Positions 27,497 through 36,540 of a DNA stretch of 64,000 nucleotides are shown here, one piece after another; position 1 is the stretch's first letter, and every line of letters begins with the position of its first letter. The stretch is from Flavobacterium suaedae (GTDB taxonomy: Bacteria; Bacteroidota; Bacteroidia; Flavobacteriales; Flavobacteriaceae), in NCBI RefSeq assembly GCF_014642915.1, contig NZ_BMJE01000004.1, positions 352,697-416,696 of the forward strand, read 5' to 3'. A program made the translations under genes and the position numbers. The notes below the pieces were generated by a model that was not told where the DNA came from, ran no database searches, and saw only the letters and a list, made by a program, of their open reading frames with translations.

Positions 27497-28021
27497 TTAG
27501 TGTAAATTAACCTGACCTGCTTTACATTCTTCTATAAGCTGGTCAATTTTTTCTTTTGTTAGGTGCTCCTTGTAGTAATCGCCTATTTGTAACATAGGTG
27601 CATAACCACAAGCGCCTAAACATTCTACACCTACTACGGTAAACTTACCGTCCGGTGTAGTTTCACCTTCTTTAATACCCAGTTTTTCACAGGTATATTC
27701 CATAAGGTCTTCCGCACCACGAAGGCAACAGCACGATGTACGGCAAAACTCAAACATATAGTTACCTATAGGACGTTGGTTGTACATAGTATAAAATGTA
27801 ACTACCTCATACACCTCAATTGGTTTTATTTCCAGTATTTCGGCTACTTTATCCTGTAGTGGTACACTTAGCCAGTTGTCGTGTGCATCCTGTACTTCGT
27901 GTAACACCGGTAATAGTGCTGATTTTTTCTTATCAGCAGGGTAGTGGCTTAAAAGCTCGTCTATCCTTGCTTGTAGCTCAGGTGTTATATTTATTTCCTG
28001 TTTTGCGTTTGAAATCTCCAT
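27497..28021 (-). CDS. nuoE: NADH-quinone oxidoreductase subunit E, [2Fe-2S]
   Basis: The 174-residue subunit binds the N1a [2Fe-2S] cluster through C93, C98, C134 and C138 in the thioredoxin-like fold. I start at the ATG at 28021 (MEISNAKQE); a TTG two codons further upstream is possible but less likely. It lies 6 nt after nuoD and before nuoF. It works with NuoF in the NADH-oxidising module. Confidence 0.95.
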   Translation of the reverse strand: MEISNAKQEINITPELQARIDELLSHYPADKKKSALLPVLHEVQDAHDNWLSVPLQDKVAEILEIKPIEVYEVVTFYTMYNQRPIGNYMFEFCRTSCCCLRGAEDLMEYTCEKLGIKEGETTPDGKFTVVGVECLGACGYAPMLQIGDYYKEHLTKEKIDQLIEECKAGQVNLH

Positions 28022-28027
28022 AATCAA

Positions 28028-29263
28028 TTAAGCGTCTAATTCACCTGCAATTACATTGAGGCTTGATAGTGTTGCAATGGCATCAGATAACATCTGACCT
28101 TTAATCATATCGTTAAAAGCCTGGTAATATATAAAACAAGGCCTGCGGAAGTGTAACCTGTAGGGTGTACGGCTACCATCTGTTATCAGGTAGAAACCAA
28201 GTTCACCGTTACCGCCTTCTACCGCGTGGTAGGTTTCGGTTTTAGGTACAGGTACTTCGCCCATTACTATTTTAAAATGGTAAATAAGCGCTTCCATATT
28301 ATTGTAAACATCTTCTTTTGGTGGCAGGTAGTAATCCGGTACATCAGCATGGAAAGGACCTTCAGGCATTTTATCAATAGCCTGACGTATAATTTTTAAG
28401 CTTTCCCAAACTTCTGCATTACGTACACAGAACCTGTCATACGTGTCTCCTGATTCTCCTACAGGAATATCAAAATCAAAATCTTCGTAAGAGCTGTAAG
28501 GCGTCATGACTCTAACATCATAATCAATACCTGCGGCACGAAGGTTAGGACCTGTAAAACCATAACTCATAGCTTTTTCGGCAGAAATAGGTCCTACACC
28601 TATAGTTCTGTCCATAAAAATACGGTTACGGGTAAGTAAGTTTTCAAATTCCTGCCATATTGCAGGAAACTCTTCTAAAAACTCGTTTATTTTTTTGAAT
28701 ACTTCAGGAGTCCAGTCTCTCTCGAAACCACCTATACGACCCATATTGGTTGTTAACCTTGCGCCACATATTTCCTCGTATATTTCGTAAATTTTTTCTC
28801 TGTATTGAAAAACGTATAAGAAACCTGTTAATGCTCCTGTATCTACACCCAGTACTGAGTTACATATTATATGGTCGGCAATACGTGCCAACTCCATAAT
28901 AATAACTCGCATATATTGTACTCGTTTAGGTACTTCTATATCAAGTGTTTTTTCCAGTGTCATCCACCATCCCATATTGTTAATAGGGGAGGAACAGTAG
29001 TTCATCCTGTCGGTAAGTGGAGTAATTTGATAAAAAGGTCTGTTTTCGGCAATTTTTTCAAATGCACGGTGTATGTAACCAACAGTTCCTTCACCATCTA
29101 ACACCCTTTCACCATCCATAAGCAGGATGTTTTGAAAGATACCGTGTGTGGCAGGGTGCGTTGGCCCAAGGTTTAGTACAGAGAGCTCGCTTCCGTCTTC
29201 ATTCTTTCTTTGCTCTATTATCTTGGCATAGCGGTGCTCTGGTGGTAATAACAGGTCTGACAT
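28028..29263 (-). CDS. nuoD: NADH-quinone oxidoreductase subunit D
   Basis: The 411-residue subunit holds the quinone site next to NuoB. Family marks are LGPTHPATHGIFQ near residue 32-44, YIHRAFEKIAE, and the C-terminal GGNGELGFYLITDGSRTPYR and RRPCF. NuoC and NuoD are separate genes here, unlike the fused nuoCD of E. coli. A 29-nt gap precedes it. Confidence 0.96.
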   Translation of the reverse strand: MSDLLLPPEHRYAKIIEQRKNEDGSELSVLNLGPTHPATHGIFQNILLMDGERVLDGEGTVGYIHRAFEKIAENRPFYQITPLTDRMNYCSSPINNMGWWMTLEKTLDIEVPKRVQYMRVIIMELARIADHIICNSVLGVDTGALTGFLYVFQYREKIYEIYEEICGARLTTNMGRIGGFERDWTPEVFKKINEFLEEFPAIWQEFENLLTRNRIFMDRTIGVGPISAEKAMSYGFTGPNLRAAGIDYDVRVMTPYSSYEDFDFDIPVGESGDTYDRFCVRNAEVWESLKIIRQAIDKMPEGPFHADVPDYYLPPKEDVYNNMEALIYHFKIVMGEVPVPKTETYHAVEGGNGELGFYLITDGSRTPYRLHFRRPCFIYYQAFNDMIKGQMLSDAIATLSSLNVIAGELDA

Positions 29264-29292
29264 TTTATATCAAAATTAATTCAGGTTCATTA

Positions 29293-29814
29293 TTAGTTAT
29301 TATCGGTTGTTCTTCCGAAGAAGCGGTCATCCTTATCTGTTCGTCCTCCGTCTTCAAGCGGGAACTCTTTTCGCATCGGGAAGGATGTCATTTCATCCAT
29401 ATTTAAAATCCTCTTTAACTGCGGATGCCCTTTAAAAATTATTCCGTAAAAATCATACGTTTCACGTTCCTGCCAGTTAGCACTTAAAAATAAATCGCTA
29501 ACAGTATCTATTTCAGGGTTGTCTCCGTTTAGGTATGATTTAAACCTTATGTGTACATTATCTACCCAGTTGTGCATATGGTAAGCCATGGCAAACTGTC
29601 TTTCTTTTTCATTATCAGGATAATGAATTCCGCAAAGGTCGGTTAGGAAATTGAAGCGTAACTCTTCGTCCTCTTTAAGGTAACGCATTACCTCTTTCAT
29701 GGCACTTGGTGCTACTTCAAATGAAAATATATCTTTTATCTGGATAAATCCGGTAACGCTTTCGCCGAATTTACTTGTAAGCTTGTCCTGTATAACAGAT
29801 GTTTCTAAAGCCAT
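29293..29814 (-). CDS. nuoC: NADH-quinone oxidoreductase subunit C
   Basis: This 173-residue hydrophilic subunit has the 30-kDa-family signature near the C-terminus: ANWQERETYDFYGIIFKGHPQLKRIL with a following MRKEFPLE. It stabilises the quinone-binding module with NuoD. It lies 7 nt after nuoB. Confidence 0.95.
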   Translation of the reverse strand: MALETSVIQDKLTSKFGESVTGFIQIKDIFSFEVAPSAMKEVMRYLKEDEELRFNFLTDLCGIHYPDNEKERQFAMAYHMHNWVDNVHIRFKSYLNGDNPEIDTVSDLFLSANWQERETYDFYGIIFKGHPQLKRILNMDEMTSFPMRKEFPLEDGGRTDKDDRFFGRTTDNN

Positions 29815-29821
29815 AGTTGTC

Positions 29822-30373
29822 TTATGAAATATTGTAAGATGCTAAAAGTTCTTTATATTCCGGCGAACTTCTTCGTCTTACAGATTCTGATTTTACCAAT
29901 TCCTGAAGTTCCATTATACCATCAAGTATTTGTTCGGGTCTTGGCGGGCATCCGGGTACATATACATCAACCGGAATTACCTTATCTATACCTTGCAGTA
30001 CAGAGTATGTATCAAACACTCCGCCTGATGAAGCACATGCACCTACTGCAATTACCCATCTTGGCTCACTCATTTGCTCGTATACCTGACGTAAAATAGG
30101 AGCCATTTTTTTAGCAATGGTTCCCATTACTAAAAGCATATCGGCCTGACGCGGAGAGAAACTCATACGTTCAGAACCGAAACGGGCCACGTCATAGTGT
30201 GATGCCATAGTTGCCATAAACTCAATACCGCAACATGATGTTGCAAATGGTAATGGCCAAAGTGAATTGGCACGAGCCAATCCTACAACTTCATCCAGCT
30301 TAGTAGCAAAAAATCCTTCTCCTTGTACACCCGCAGGTGCATCAACCATTTTTATGTCTGAAGATTTACTCAT
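29822..30373 (-). CDS. nuoB: NADH-quinone oxidoreductase subunit B, cluster N2
   Basis: The 183-residue subunit binds the terminal N2 [4Fe-4S] cluster through the tandem C47-C48 (TSCCGIEF), C113 (GACASSGG) and C142 (VPGCPPRPE). The cluster donates electrons to quinone. It is the second gene of the operon, after nuoA. Confidence 0.97.
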   Translation of the reverse strand: MSKSSDIKMVDAPAGVQGEGFFATKLDEVVGLARANSLWPLPFATSCCGIEFMATMASHYDVARFGSERMSFSPRQADMLLVMGTIAKKMAPILRQVYEQMSEPRWVIAVGACASSGGVFDTYSVLQGIDKVIPVDVYVPGCPPRPEQILDGIMELQELVKSESVRRRSSPEYKELLASYNIS

Positions 30374-30441
30374 TTTAATTTTAATTTAATTATCAGTTAG
30401 TTAGCTGCAAAAAGCGTTCCTATGTGCCTGATAATATTATT

Positions 30442-30807
30442 TTATTCCCACTCTAAGCCTTTCTTCTTTATTACATAGAAGAAACCTACTACAAGTAACA
30501 GCATGAAGATACTCATTTTAATAAGTCCTTCGGCACCCATTGCTTTAAAATTTACAGCCCAAGGGTACATGAAAATTACTTCAACGTCAAACAAAACGAA
30601 AAGTATTGCTACCAAAAAATATTTTACTGAAAATGGTATACGTGCGTTACCAATTGATTCTACACCACACTCCCAGTTTTTGTCTTTATTCATGGAATGT
30701 CTTTTTGGTCCCAAAAAGTTAGAAACAAAAATAGTTCCGGCAACAAAACCCACTGCCAGTAACAACTGCATAATTATTGGGAAGTAGTCTACTTGTGTAG
30801 TTTGCAT
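30442..30807 (-). CDS. nuoA: NADH-quinone oxidoreductase subunit A
   Basis: The 121-residue membrane protein has three helices, with the conserved ECGVESIG in loop 1 and DVEVIFMYPWA in the second helix. It is the first gene of the 14-gene nuo operon and the promoter -7 element lies just upstream. A 68-nt gap separates it from nuoB. Confidence 0.96.
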   Translation of the reverse strand: MQTTQVDYFPIIMQLLLAVGFVAGTIFVSNFLGPKRHSMNKDKNWECGVESIGNARIPFSVKYFLVAILFVLFDVEVIFMYPWAVNFKAMGAEGLIKMSIFMLLLVVGFFYVIKKKGLEWE

Positions 30808-30834
30808 CTCGGCTTAGTTTTAGTAAATAATTCA

Positions 30835-30842
30835 CAAATATA
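30835..30842 (-). promoter_or_regulatory. -7 promoter element of the nuo operon
   Basis: On the reverse strand TATATTTG is a perfect TAnnTTTG match, 27 nt before the nuoA ATG at 30807. No clear TTTG lies at the -33 position. Confidence 0.55.
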
Positions 30843-30988
30843 CATGTCAATTTGCAAACTAAATAATCCTTTTGTTTAGGTATTGTTTTATTGGATTAAT
30901 TTTTATTTAGAACGAATAAATATAAAGAATTTAAATTCTGTTTTATATTGATAGACAGGATATTTTGTGTATAGAGTTGAATGATATG

Positions 30989-31021
30989 TAAAAAAACAAA
31001 GCCACCCATTTGGGTGGCTTT
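30989..31021 (-). terminator. Intrinsic terminator of the cold-shock gene
   Basis: AAAGCCACCCA (30998-31008) and TGGGTGGCTTT (31011-31021) form an 11-bp stem, and the reverse strand continues into a T-rich run (TTTGTTTTTTT). It lies about 40 nt after the cold-shock stop codon. The remaining gap from 30808 to 31058 holds nothing else but the nuo promoter. Confidence 0.8.
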
Positions 31022-31058
31022 AACTTTTCTAAACTAGGTAACTATAATATTTTATATA

Positions 31059-31253
31059 TTAGATAGTTGCTACCTGAGCAGCTACTTTACCTTTTCTTCC
31101 GTCTTCTTCTTCATAGCTTACGCTATCTCCTTCGCGGATTTCTGTTCCGTTTAGACCTGAAGCGTGTACGAAGATGTCTCTTCCTGTTTCGTCGTCTGTA
31201 ATGAATCCATAACCTTTAGATTCATTAAAAAATTTTACTTTGCCTGTTCGCAT
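31059..31253 (-). CDS. Cold-shock-domain RNA chaperone (CspA family)
   Basis: The 64-residue protein, started at the ATG at 31253 (MRTGKVKFFNESKGYGFI), is a single cold-shock domain. The RNP1-like KGYGFI and RNP2-like DIFVHAS motifs hold the aromatic residues that bind single-stranded RNA or DNA. A longer start at 31286 would add a non-family hydrophobic stretch. It acts as an RNA chaperone in the cytoplasm. It is monocistronic, with a full consensus promoter just upstream and its own terminator, which fits high expression. Confidence 0.93.
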   Translation of the reverse strand: MRTGKVKFFNESKGYGFITDDETGRDIFVHASGLNGTEIREGDSVSYEEEDGRKGKVAAQVATI

Positions 31254-31283
31254 TGTGTAATAAAAAAAATAATTAATAATCAT

Positions 31284-31313
31284 CAAAGGTAATCTTTATT
31301 ATCACACTACAAA
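31284..31313 (-). promoter_or_regulatory. Bacteroidota-type promoter of the cold-shock gene
   Basis: On the reverse strand TTTG (31310-31313) and TACCTTTG (31284-31291) are separated by 18 nt, both perfect matches to the -33 and -7 consensus. The -7 box ends 30 nt before the start codon. Confidence 0.75.
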
Positions 31314-31429
31314 GAAAATATTAAAAAAATTACAAAATATTAATATTGGGCTTTATCTTTCCTAATTTATTAAAATCAAATATTGCTATAAATTTAACTT
31401 TTTTACTAAAAAAATAAATTAAACAAGAA

Positions 31430-33184
31430 TTACACTTCTAAATTAAGTGCTATATGTAATTCTTTTAACTGTTCATTATCAATGGTTGACGGCGCGTCAA
31501 TCATAACGTCACGACCGGAATTGTTTTTAGGGAATGCAATAAAGTCACGTATAGTTTCTTGCCCGCCTAATATAGCTACAAGCCTGTCGAAACCAAAAGC
31601 AAGACCACCATGTGGAGGTGCTCCGTACTGGAAAGCATCCATAAGGAAGCCAAACTGTGCTTTTGCTTCTTCTTCAGTAAAGCCTAAATGCTTAAACATT
31701 AACTCCTGCGTTTTTCTATCGTGTATTCTTATAGAGCCACCACCTATTTCGTTACCGTTTAGTACTAAGTCATAAGCTGTTGCCCTTACTTTACCGGGGT
31801 CGGTATCAAGTAAGTGCATGTCTTCTTTTTTAGGAGAAGTAAACGGGTGGTGCATTGCGTGGTATCTTTCAGTTTCTTCATCCCATTCCAATAGTGGGAA
31901 GTCTATAACCCAAAGCGGTGCAAATTCATCAGGTTTTCTCAACTCTAAGCGTTCTGCCATTTCCATGCGCAGTGCGCTCATGCGCGCACGGGTTTTATTA
32001 GTTTCTCCGCTTAATATAAGTATAAGGTCTCCCGGTTGTGCGTTGGTAGCTTCTGCCCATTTTTTAAGGTCTTCTTCATCGTAAAATTTATCTACGGATG
32101 ATTTAAGTGAACCATCTTCGTTATATTTTACATACACCATTCCTGTAGCGCCTATTTGCGGACGTTTAACCCAGTCTATAAGTTTATCTATTTCTTTACG
32201 GGTGTATGCTGCTGCACCCGGTACTGCAATACCTACAACAAGTTCAGAGTTGTTAAATACTCCGAAATCCTTATGTTGTGCAACTTCGTTTAGCTCGCCA
32301 AACTCCATACCGAAACGAATATCAGGCTTGTCGTTACCGTATTTGCGCATTGCCTCATCATACGTCATGCGAGGGAAATCTCCCATTTCTACATCTTTTA
32401 GCTCTTTTAAAAGGTGCTTTGTTAGCCCTTCAAAGGTTTGTATGATATCTTCCTGGTCTACAAAAGCCATTTCGCAGTCTATCTGAGTAAACTCAGGCTG
32501 ACGGTCGGCACGTAAATCTTCATCACGGAAACATTTTACGATTTGGAAGTATTTATCAATACCACCAACCATTAATAATTGCTTAAATGTTTGTGGTGAT
32601 TGTGGTAGTGCATAAAATTGCCCTTCGTTCATACGCGATGGTACAACAAAGTCACGAGCACCTTCCGGTGTCGATTTTATAAGTACAGGAGTTTCTACCT
32701 CAATAAATCCTTTTTCAGAAAGGTAGTTACGTACTGCTATACCTACCTTGTGGCGAAACATTAAACTGTTTTTTACAGGGTTTCGGCGAATGTCAAGGTA
32801 ACGGTATTTCATTCTCAGGTCTTCGCCGCCATCCGTTTCGTTTTCAATAGTAAACGGTGGAACTATAGAGGTGTTTAGTATAGTAAGCTCCTTAGCAAGA
32901 ATTTCTATATCACCGGTAGGCATGTTTGGGTTTTTAGACTCACGCTCTATAACCGTACCTTTTACTTGTATTACAAACTCTCTGCCCAGTGTTTCGGCAA
33001 GCTCAAATACTTTTTTATCAGTACGTTCTTCATCAAAAATAAGCTGCGTCACACCGTAACGGTCTCTAAGGTCTGTCCAAACTAAAAAACCTTTGTTACG
33101 TGTTTTTTGTACCCATCCGGCTAAAGTTACTTCCTCATTAATATTAGCGGCTGTAAGCTCACCGCAATTATGGCTTCTATACAT
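31430..33184 (-). CDS. aspS: Aspartyl-tRNA synthetase
   Basis: The 584-residue length is that of bacterial class IIb AspRS. The N-terminal OB-fold anticodon-binding domain starts [14 protein letters not shown]. The catalytic core has motif 2 [18 protein letters not shown] and motif 3 [13 protein letters not shown], with the GAD insertion domain in the middle (about 280-420). It attaches Asp to tRNA-Asp. The ATG at 33184 is preferred over one eight codons upstream because family members start at MYRS. A perfect -7 box TAAATTTG lies just upstream on the reverse strand (33206-33213). Confidence 0.96.
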   Translation of the reverse strand: MYRSHNCGELTAANINEEVTLAGWVQKTRNKGFLVWTDLRDRYGVTQLIFDEERTDKKVFELAETLGREFVIQVKGTVIERESKNPNMPTGDIEILAKELTILNTSIVPPFTIENETDGGEDLRMKYRYLDIRRNPVKNSLMFRHKVGIAVRNYLSEKGFIEVETPVLIKSTPEGARDFVVPSRMNEGQFYALPQSPQTFKQLLMVGGIDKYFQIVKCFRDEDLRADRQPEFTQIDCEMAFVDQEDIIQTFEGLTKHLLKELKDVEMGDFPRMTYDEAMRKYGNDKPDIRFGMEFGELNEVAQHKDFGVFNNSELVVGIAVPGAAAYTRKEIDKLIDWVKRPQIGATGMVYVKYNEDGSLKSSVDKFYDEEDLKKWAEATNAQPGDLILILSGETNKTRARMSALRMEMAERLELRKPDEFAPLWVIDFPLLEWDEETERYHAMHHPFTSPKKEDMHLLDTDPGKVRATAYDLVLNGNEIGGGSIRIHDRKTQELMFKHLGFTEEEAKAQFGFLMDAFQYGAPPHGGLAFGFDRLVAILGGQETIRDFIAFPKNNSGRDVMIDAPSTIDNEQLKELHIALNLEV

Positions 33185-33205
33185 TTTTAATCTGATTTTA
33201 GAGTG

Positions 33206-33213
33206 CAAATTTA
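33206..33213 (-). promoter_or_regulatory. -7 promoter element of aspS
   Basis: TAAATTTG on the reverse strand matches TAnnTTTG perfectly, 21 nt before the start codon. No good -33 TTTG is seen. Confidence 0.5.
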
Positions 33214-33261
33214 GTAACTATTAGTAATAAAGCCCTGCGAGAACAAAAAATATTAAAAGGT

Positions 33262-33819
33262 TTATTTTTTACTCTTGTTTAACTCCTTAAAAGAGTTAAT
33301 CATTGCATACATATCAGGCTTGTAGTCCTCTTTACTGCCAGCCTGAGTCCATGAAACTATTTGGTAATAATGGTCTTTTCCTTCTAGACAGGCAGAAACC
33401 CAGTATATATCTTCACCTTCAACTGTTCCTGTGCAGTGAAATGTTTTTGCCTTTAGTCCATTAATAGTACGGTCTTTTAAATTGGGGATACTATCCATAG
33501 TGCCTGAGTTTCCAAAAGTCTCTTTTACTATTTTAGCGTAGCCGGAAAGGTTAGGCTCATATAGATATGTCATTCCATTTTCCTCAATAACATCATTGAA
33601 CTCGCTTTTAGGCTCATCTATAACCATGATGTATATATCTTTAAAAATATTTTGATATTCTAATGATGCATCTTTATTAAGATTTGATGCTTTTTCAAAA
33701 TATCCCGGTATTTCTATTGAGTAAAGGTTTTTAACTTTTATAGTTTGTGTTTCATTACTGTTACCACCACATGATAATAGTATTGTGGAAATTGTAATTA
33801 ATAATATAAACTTTTTCAT
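33262..33819 (-). CDS. Small lipoprotein of unknown function
   Basis: The 185-residue protein has a lipoprotein signal with lipobox ending at C17 (ILLSCGG). After it come NSNETQ, which is not an acidic export signal, so a periplasm-facing location is likely. The mature part has no motif I recognise; it is mixed alpha/beta with conserved-looking aromatic residues near the C-terminus (WVSACLEGKDHYYQIVSW). It lies upstream of aspS in the same direction with a 77-nt gap and may be separately transcribed. Confidence 0.7.
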   Translation of the reverse strand: MKKFILLITISTILLSCGGNSNETQTIKVKNLYSIEIPGYFEKASNLNKDASLEYQNIFKDIYIMVIDEPKSEFNDVIEENGMTYLYEPNLSGYAKIVKETFGNSGTMDSIPNLKDRTINGLKAKTFHCTGTVEGEDIYWVSACLEGKDHYYQIVSWTQAGSKEDYKPDMYAMINSFKELNKSKK

Positions 33820-33965
33820 GTATAGTTATTATGATAGGAGTCGCAAAATAAAATAATCTTTTGAATATTGGTTATATAGTAGTAGTCATCTTTAGGCTTT
33901 TTTGTTAATCTATTGGCAGAACTCCTTAAATATTTTATTTTTACTGAAACCTAAATACTACATCC

Positions 33966-34955
33966 ATGAAAAAATTAGCATTATTACTTTCTTTATTTGT
34001 GTTTGGTGCAGGGTATGCCCAGTCGCAATTTAAACTTAAAGCACAAATACAAAACCGCAATAGCGATTCTCTTTTTGTAATGTCGAGAACTATGAAACAG
34101 GTTCTTACCAACAATGGTGATGGTAATTTTGAAGCCAGTTTCGATGCACAACCGGGATTATACCAACTTTTTGATGGAGAAGAGTATGCCTTACTGTACT
34201 TAAAGAATGATTATGACCTTACGGTTAACCTTGATGCTGATAAGTTTGATGAAAGTATAAAATTTACAGGTAAAGGTGCTGAGGCTAATAATTATTTAGC
34301 CATGAAAATGCTGGATGATGAAGTATTTATGGAAAACATAGAAGATTCGGATGAGAAGCCCAGAGATGCTTCTAAAATTGTAAAGGAAAGGACTGAAAAA
34401 CTACTTTCGGCACTGGAAGCCTCTAAAGCGGATGATGATTTTAAGGAGTTAATGAAGAAATACATTAGTGCTGAAGAAAAGCAATTGGCCGCTGTAGTGC
34501 AAAGAACCATGGTAGCACAAAAAATGAAAGGTAAAAAATCGCCGGGGTTTGAGTATGAAAATCATAAGGGAGGCACCACTAAGTTAAGTGATCTTAAAGG
34601 TAAATATGTATATATAGATGTTTGGGCTACATGGTGCGGACCTTGCAGAAGAGAGATACCCTACCTTAAAGAGGTTGAAGAAAAATATCATGGTAAGGAT
34701 ATTGCCTTTGTAAGTATATCTGTTGATAAGCAAAAAGACCACGCAAAGTGGGAAAATTTTGTAGATAAAAACGCATTGGGAGGAATACAGCTTATGGCAG
34801 ATAAAGACTGGAGTTCTGATTTTATTAAAATTTACGATATACACTCTATACCGCGTTTTATTTTAATAGACCCTCAGGGCAAGGTGGTAGATTCTGATGC
34901 TCCAAGACCCTCAGACCCTAAATTACAGCAAGTACTGGACAAACGCCTGAAATAG
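33966..34955 (+). CDS. TlpA-like thioredoxin-domain protein, secreted (first of tandem pair)
   Basis: This 329-residue protein has a signal peptide (residues 1-19, FGAGYAQ), an N-terminal beta-rich DUF4369-like region (20-110) and a helical linker. A thioredoxin/TlpA domain follows from about 190, with active site C224-G-P-C227 (WATWCGPC) and cis-Pro in SIPRF. It should reduce or exchange disulfides in the periplasm, as TlpA/ResA proteins do in cytochrome maturation or oxidative stress. The next gene is a close paralogue beginning 23 nt downstream. The two together look like a tandem duplication with diverged N-terminal domains. Confidence 0.87.
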   Translation: MKKLALLLSLFVFGAGYAQSQFKLKAQIQNRNSDSLFVMSRTMKQVLTNNGDGNFEASFDAQPGLYQLFDGEEYALLYLKNDYDLTVNLDADKFDESIKFTGKGAEANNYLAMKMLDDEVFMENIEDSDEKPRDASKIVKERTEKLLSALEASKADDDFKELMKKYISAEEKQLAAVVQRTMVAQKMKGKKSPGFEYENHKGGTTKLSDLKGKYVYIDVWATWCGPCRREIPYLKEVEEKYHGKDIAFVSISVDKQKDHAKWENFVDKNALGGIQLMADKDWSSDFIKIYDIHSIPRFILIDPQGKVVDSDAPRPSDPKLQQVLDKRLK

Positions 34956-34977
34956 AGTATTAAATAGTTAAAGTTAG

Positions 34978-35970
34978 ATGAGAATAATCGTATTGCTGTT
35001 ATTAGTGTGTACAGGTGTATATGCTCAATCAGAGATTAAAAATTTTAAAGGGACTATAAAAAATAGTACTGTTGACTCTATAATAGTTGAAAAACAAAGA
35101 GGTACTTGGCGTGAAGCTTATGCACTGGACAAGAATGGTAATTTTTCGGGAAGGCTACAACAGGGGTTAGGTATGTTTGACCTTTATTATGGTAAAAAAC
35201 AGATTACTTTATTTTTAGGCAATGATACTGATATTACTATTACCGCTGATGCAAACAATTTATTAGAAACGTTGCACTTTGAAGGTAAAGGGATTGAAGA
35301 AAATATATATCTTTTAAATATAGAGCGTGATAAAGCGGAGTTGACGAATAAACTTAAAAACGGAGTGAGTAGAGAAGAGTTGCAACAACCTGCTAATGAA
35401 ATGATTGAAAAATGGAAATCGACGCTAAATAATAGTCCTTTTCAGTTTCTTTTTAAAAGTTCTATGGGTTTTAGTTTTGCCCGTTTAAATGGAAAGGCTT
35501 TGCTGGATGAGTTGTATTATGAAATAGCAGTAGCTAAACTGGAAGGTAATGCTTCTCCTGATTTTACTTATGAGAACTATAAGGGAGGCACTACGAGCCT
35601 TTCTGATTTTAAAGGTAAATATGTTTATATAGATGTTTGGGCTACTTGGTGCGGACCTTGCAGAGGACAAATTCCTTACCTTAAAGAAATAGAGGAAAAA
35701 TACCATGATAAAAATATTGTTTTTATAAGCCTTTCTATAGACAAGCAGAAAGACCACGATAAGTGGAAAGAGTTTGTGAAAAAAGAATCTTTAGGAGGTG
35801 TGCAGCTTATAGCAGATAAAGATTGGGAATCTGATTTTGCTGTTGCATATAATATAAAATCGATACCTCGATTTATACTTATAGACCCTAAGGGTAATGT
35901 AGTTAATGCTGATGCACCAAGACCATCGGAAGCAGCGCTACAAGAACTATTAAATAACTTATTGAAATAG
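34978..35970 (+). CDS. TlpA-like thioredoxin-domain protein, secreted (second of tandem pair)
   Basis: The 330-residue paralogue has the same layout as the preceding protein: signal peptide (1-17), N-terminal domain, and TlpA domain with C225-G-P-C228. The C-terminal thioredoxin part is nearly the same (GKYVYIDVWATWCGPCRG, SIPRFILIDP), while the N-terminal half has diverged strongly. Different N-domains may bind different partners. Likely co-transcribed with the first copy (22-nt gap). Same function inferred. Confidence 0.87.
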   Translation: MRIIVLLLLVCTGVYAQSEIKNFKGTIKNSTVDSIIVEKQRGTWREAYALDKNGNFSGRLQQGLGMFDLYYGKKQITLFLGNDTDITITADANNLLETLHFEGKGIEENIYLLNIERDKAELTNKLKNGVSREELQQPANEMIEKWKSTLNNSPFQFLFKSSMGFSFARLNGKALLDELYYEIAVAKLEGNASPDFTYENYKGGTTSLSDFKGKYVYIDVWATWCGPCRGQIPYLKEIEEKYHDKNIVFISLSIDKQKDHDKWKEFVKKESLGGVQLIADKDWESDFAVAYNIKSIPRFILIDPKGNVVNADAPRPSEAALQELLNNLLK

Positions 35971-36066
35971 AGGTTTATAGTGTTAGGTTGATTCTTAAAA
36001 TGTGTTAAATATTTACAATGTTACCAAATTGTTAACTGAATGTTTTTTTAATGTAAATTAATTTGG

Positions 36067-36074
36067 TATATTTG
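36067..36074 (+). promoter_or_regulatory. -7 promoter element of the MORN-repeat gene
   Basis: TATATTTG matches the -7 consensus at all fixed bases, 33 nt before the ATG at 36108. No -33 TTTG is visible. Confidence 0.5.
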
Positions 36075-36107
36075 TGTATATAATTTCAACCTAAACACAG
36101 AACTGAT

Positions 36108-36461
36108 ATGAAAAAGATTGTTATAACAGGATTGTTGATGCTATCAGCTAGTGTTTTATCAGCACAAGAGATAAAGCCTAAACATGAAATAGAAAACCAA
36201 ATGGTGAAGACTACATACTATTATGATAATGGTAATGTAAAACAAGAAGGTTGGTATAAAGATGGTAAGCTACACGGTAAATGGGTAGCTTATAATGAGG
36301 ATGGTACAAAACAATCATTAGGAGAATATAAAGACGGAAAAAAAATCGGTAAATGGTTTTTTTGGACAGATGACGCGATGCTTAGCGAAGTAGACTATAA
36401 AGAGAGCAAAGTTGCCGGAATAAGAAAATGGTCTTCTGAAGCTGTTGTCGTGAACAAATAA
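36108..36461 (+). CDS. Secreted MORN-repeat protein
   Basis: The 117-residue protein has a signal peptide (1-19, SASVLSAQ) and three MORN-type repeats of the form YYxxGxxxxEGxYKxGKxxGxW. These are visible as YYDNGNVKQEGWYKDGK (about 38-54), YNEDGTKQSLGEYKDGKKIG and a third partial copy. Such repeats form short beta hairpins that bind proteins or lipids. Its role is not known. It stands alone with a -7 element and terminator. Confidence 0.8.
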   Translation: MKKIVITGLLMLSASVLSAQEIKPKHEIENQMVKTTYYYDNGNVKQEGWYKDGKLHGKWVAYNEDGTKQSLGEYKDGKKIGKWFFWTDDAMLSEVDYKESKVAGIRKWSSEAVVVNK

Positions 36462-36488
36462 TAGTTTCTATTAATAAGATGTAAGACG

Positions 36489-36526
36489 AAAAGAGCTGTA
36501 ATATTTATTACAGCTCTTTTTATTTT
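36489..36526. terminator. Bidirectional terminator between MORN gene and PepSY operon
   Basis: AAAAGAGCTGTAAT (36489-36502) pairs perfectly with ATTACAGCTCTTTT (36507-36520), a 14-bp stem with a 4-nt loop, then T-rich sequence. It lies between convergent genes and can serve both. Confidence 0.88.
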
Positions 36527-36540
36527 TTAAATCTTTTCTT

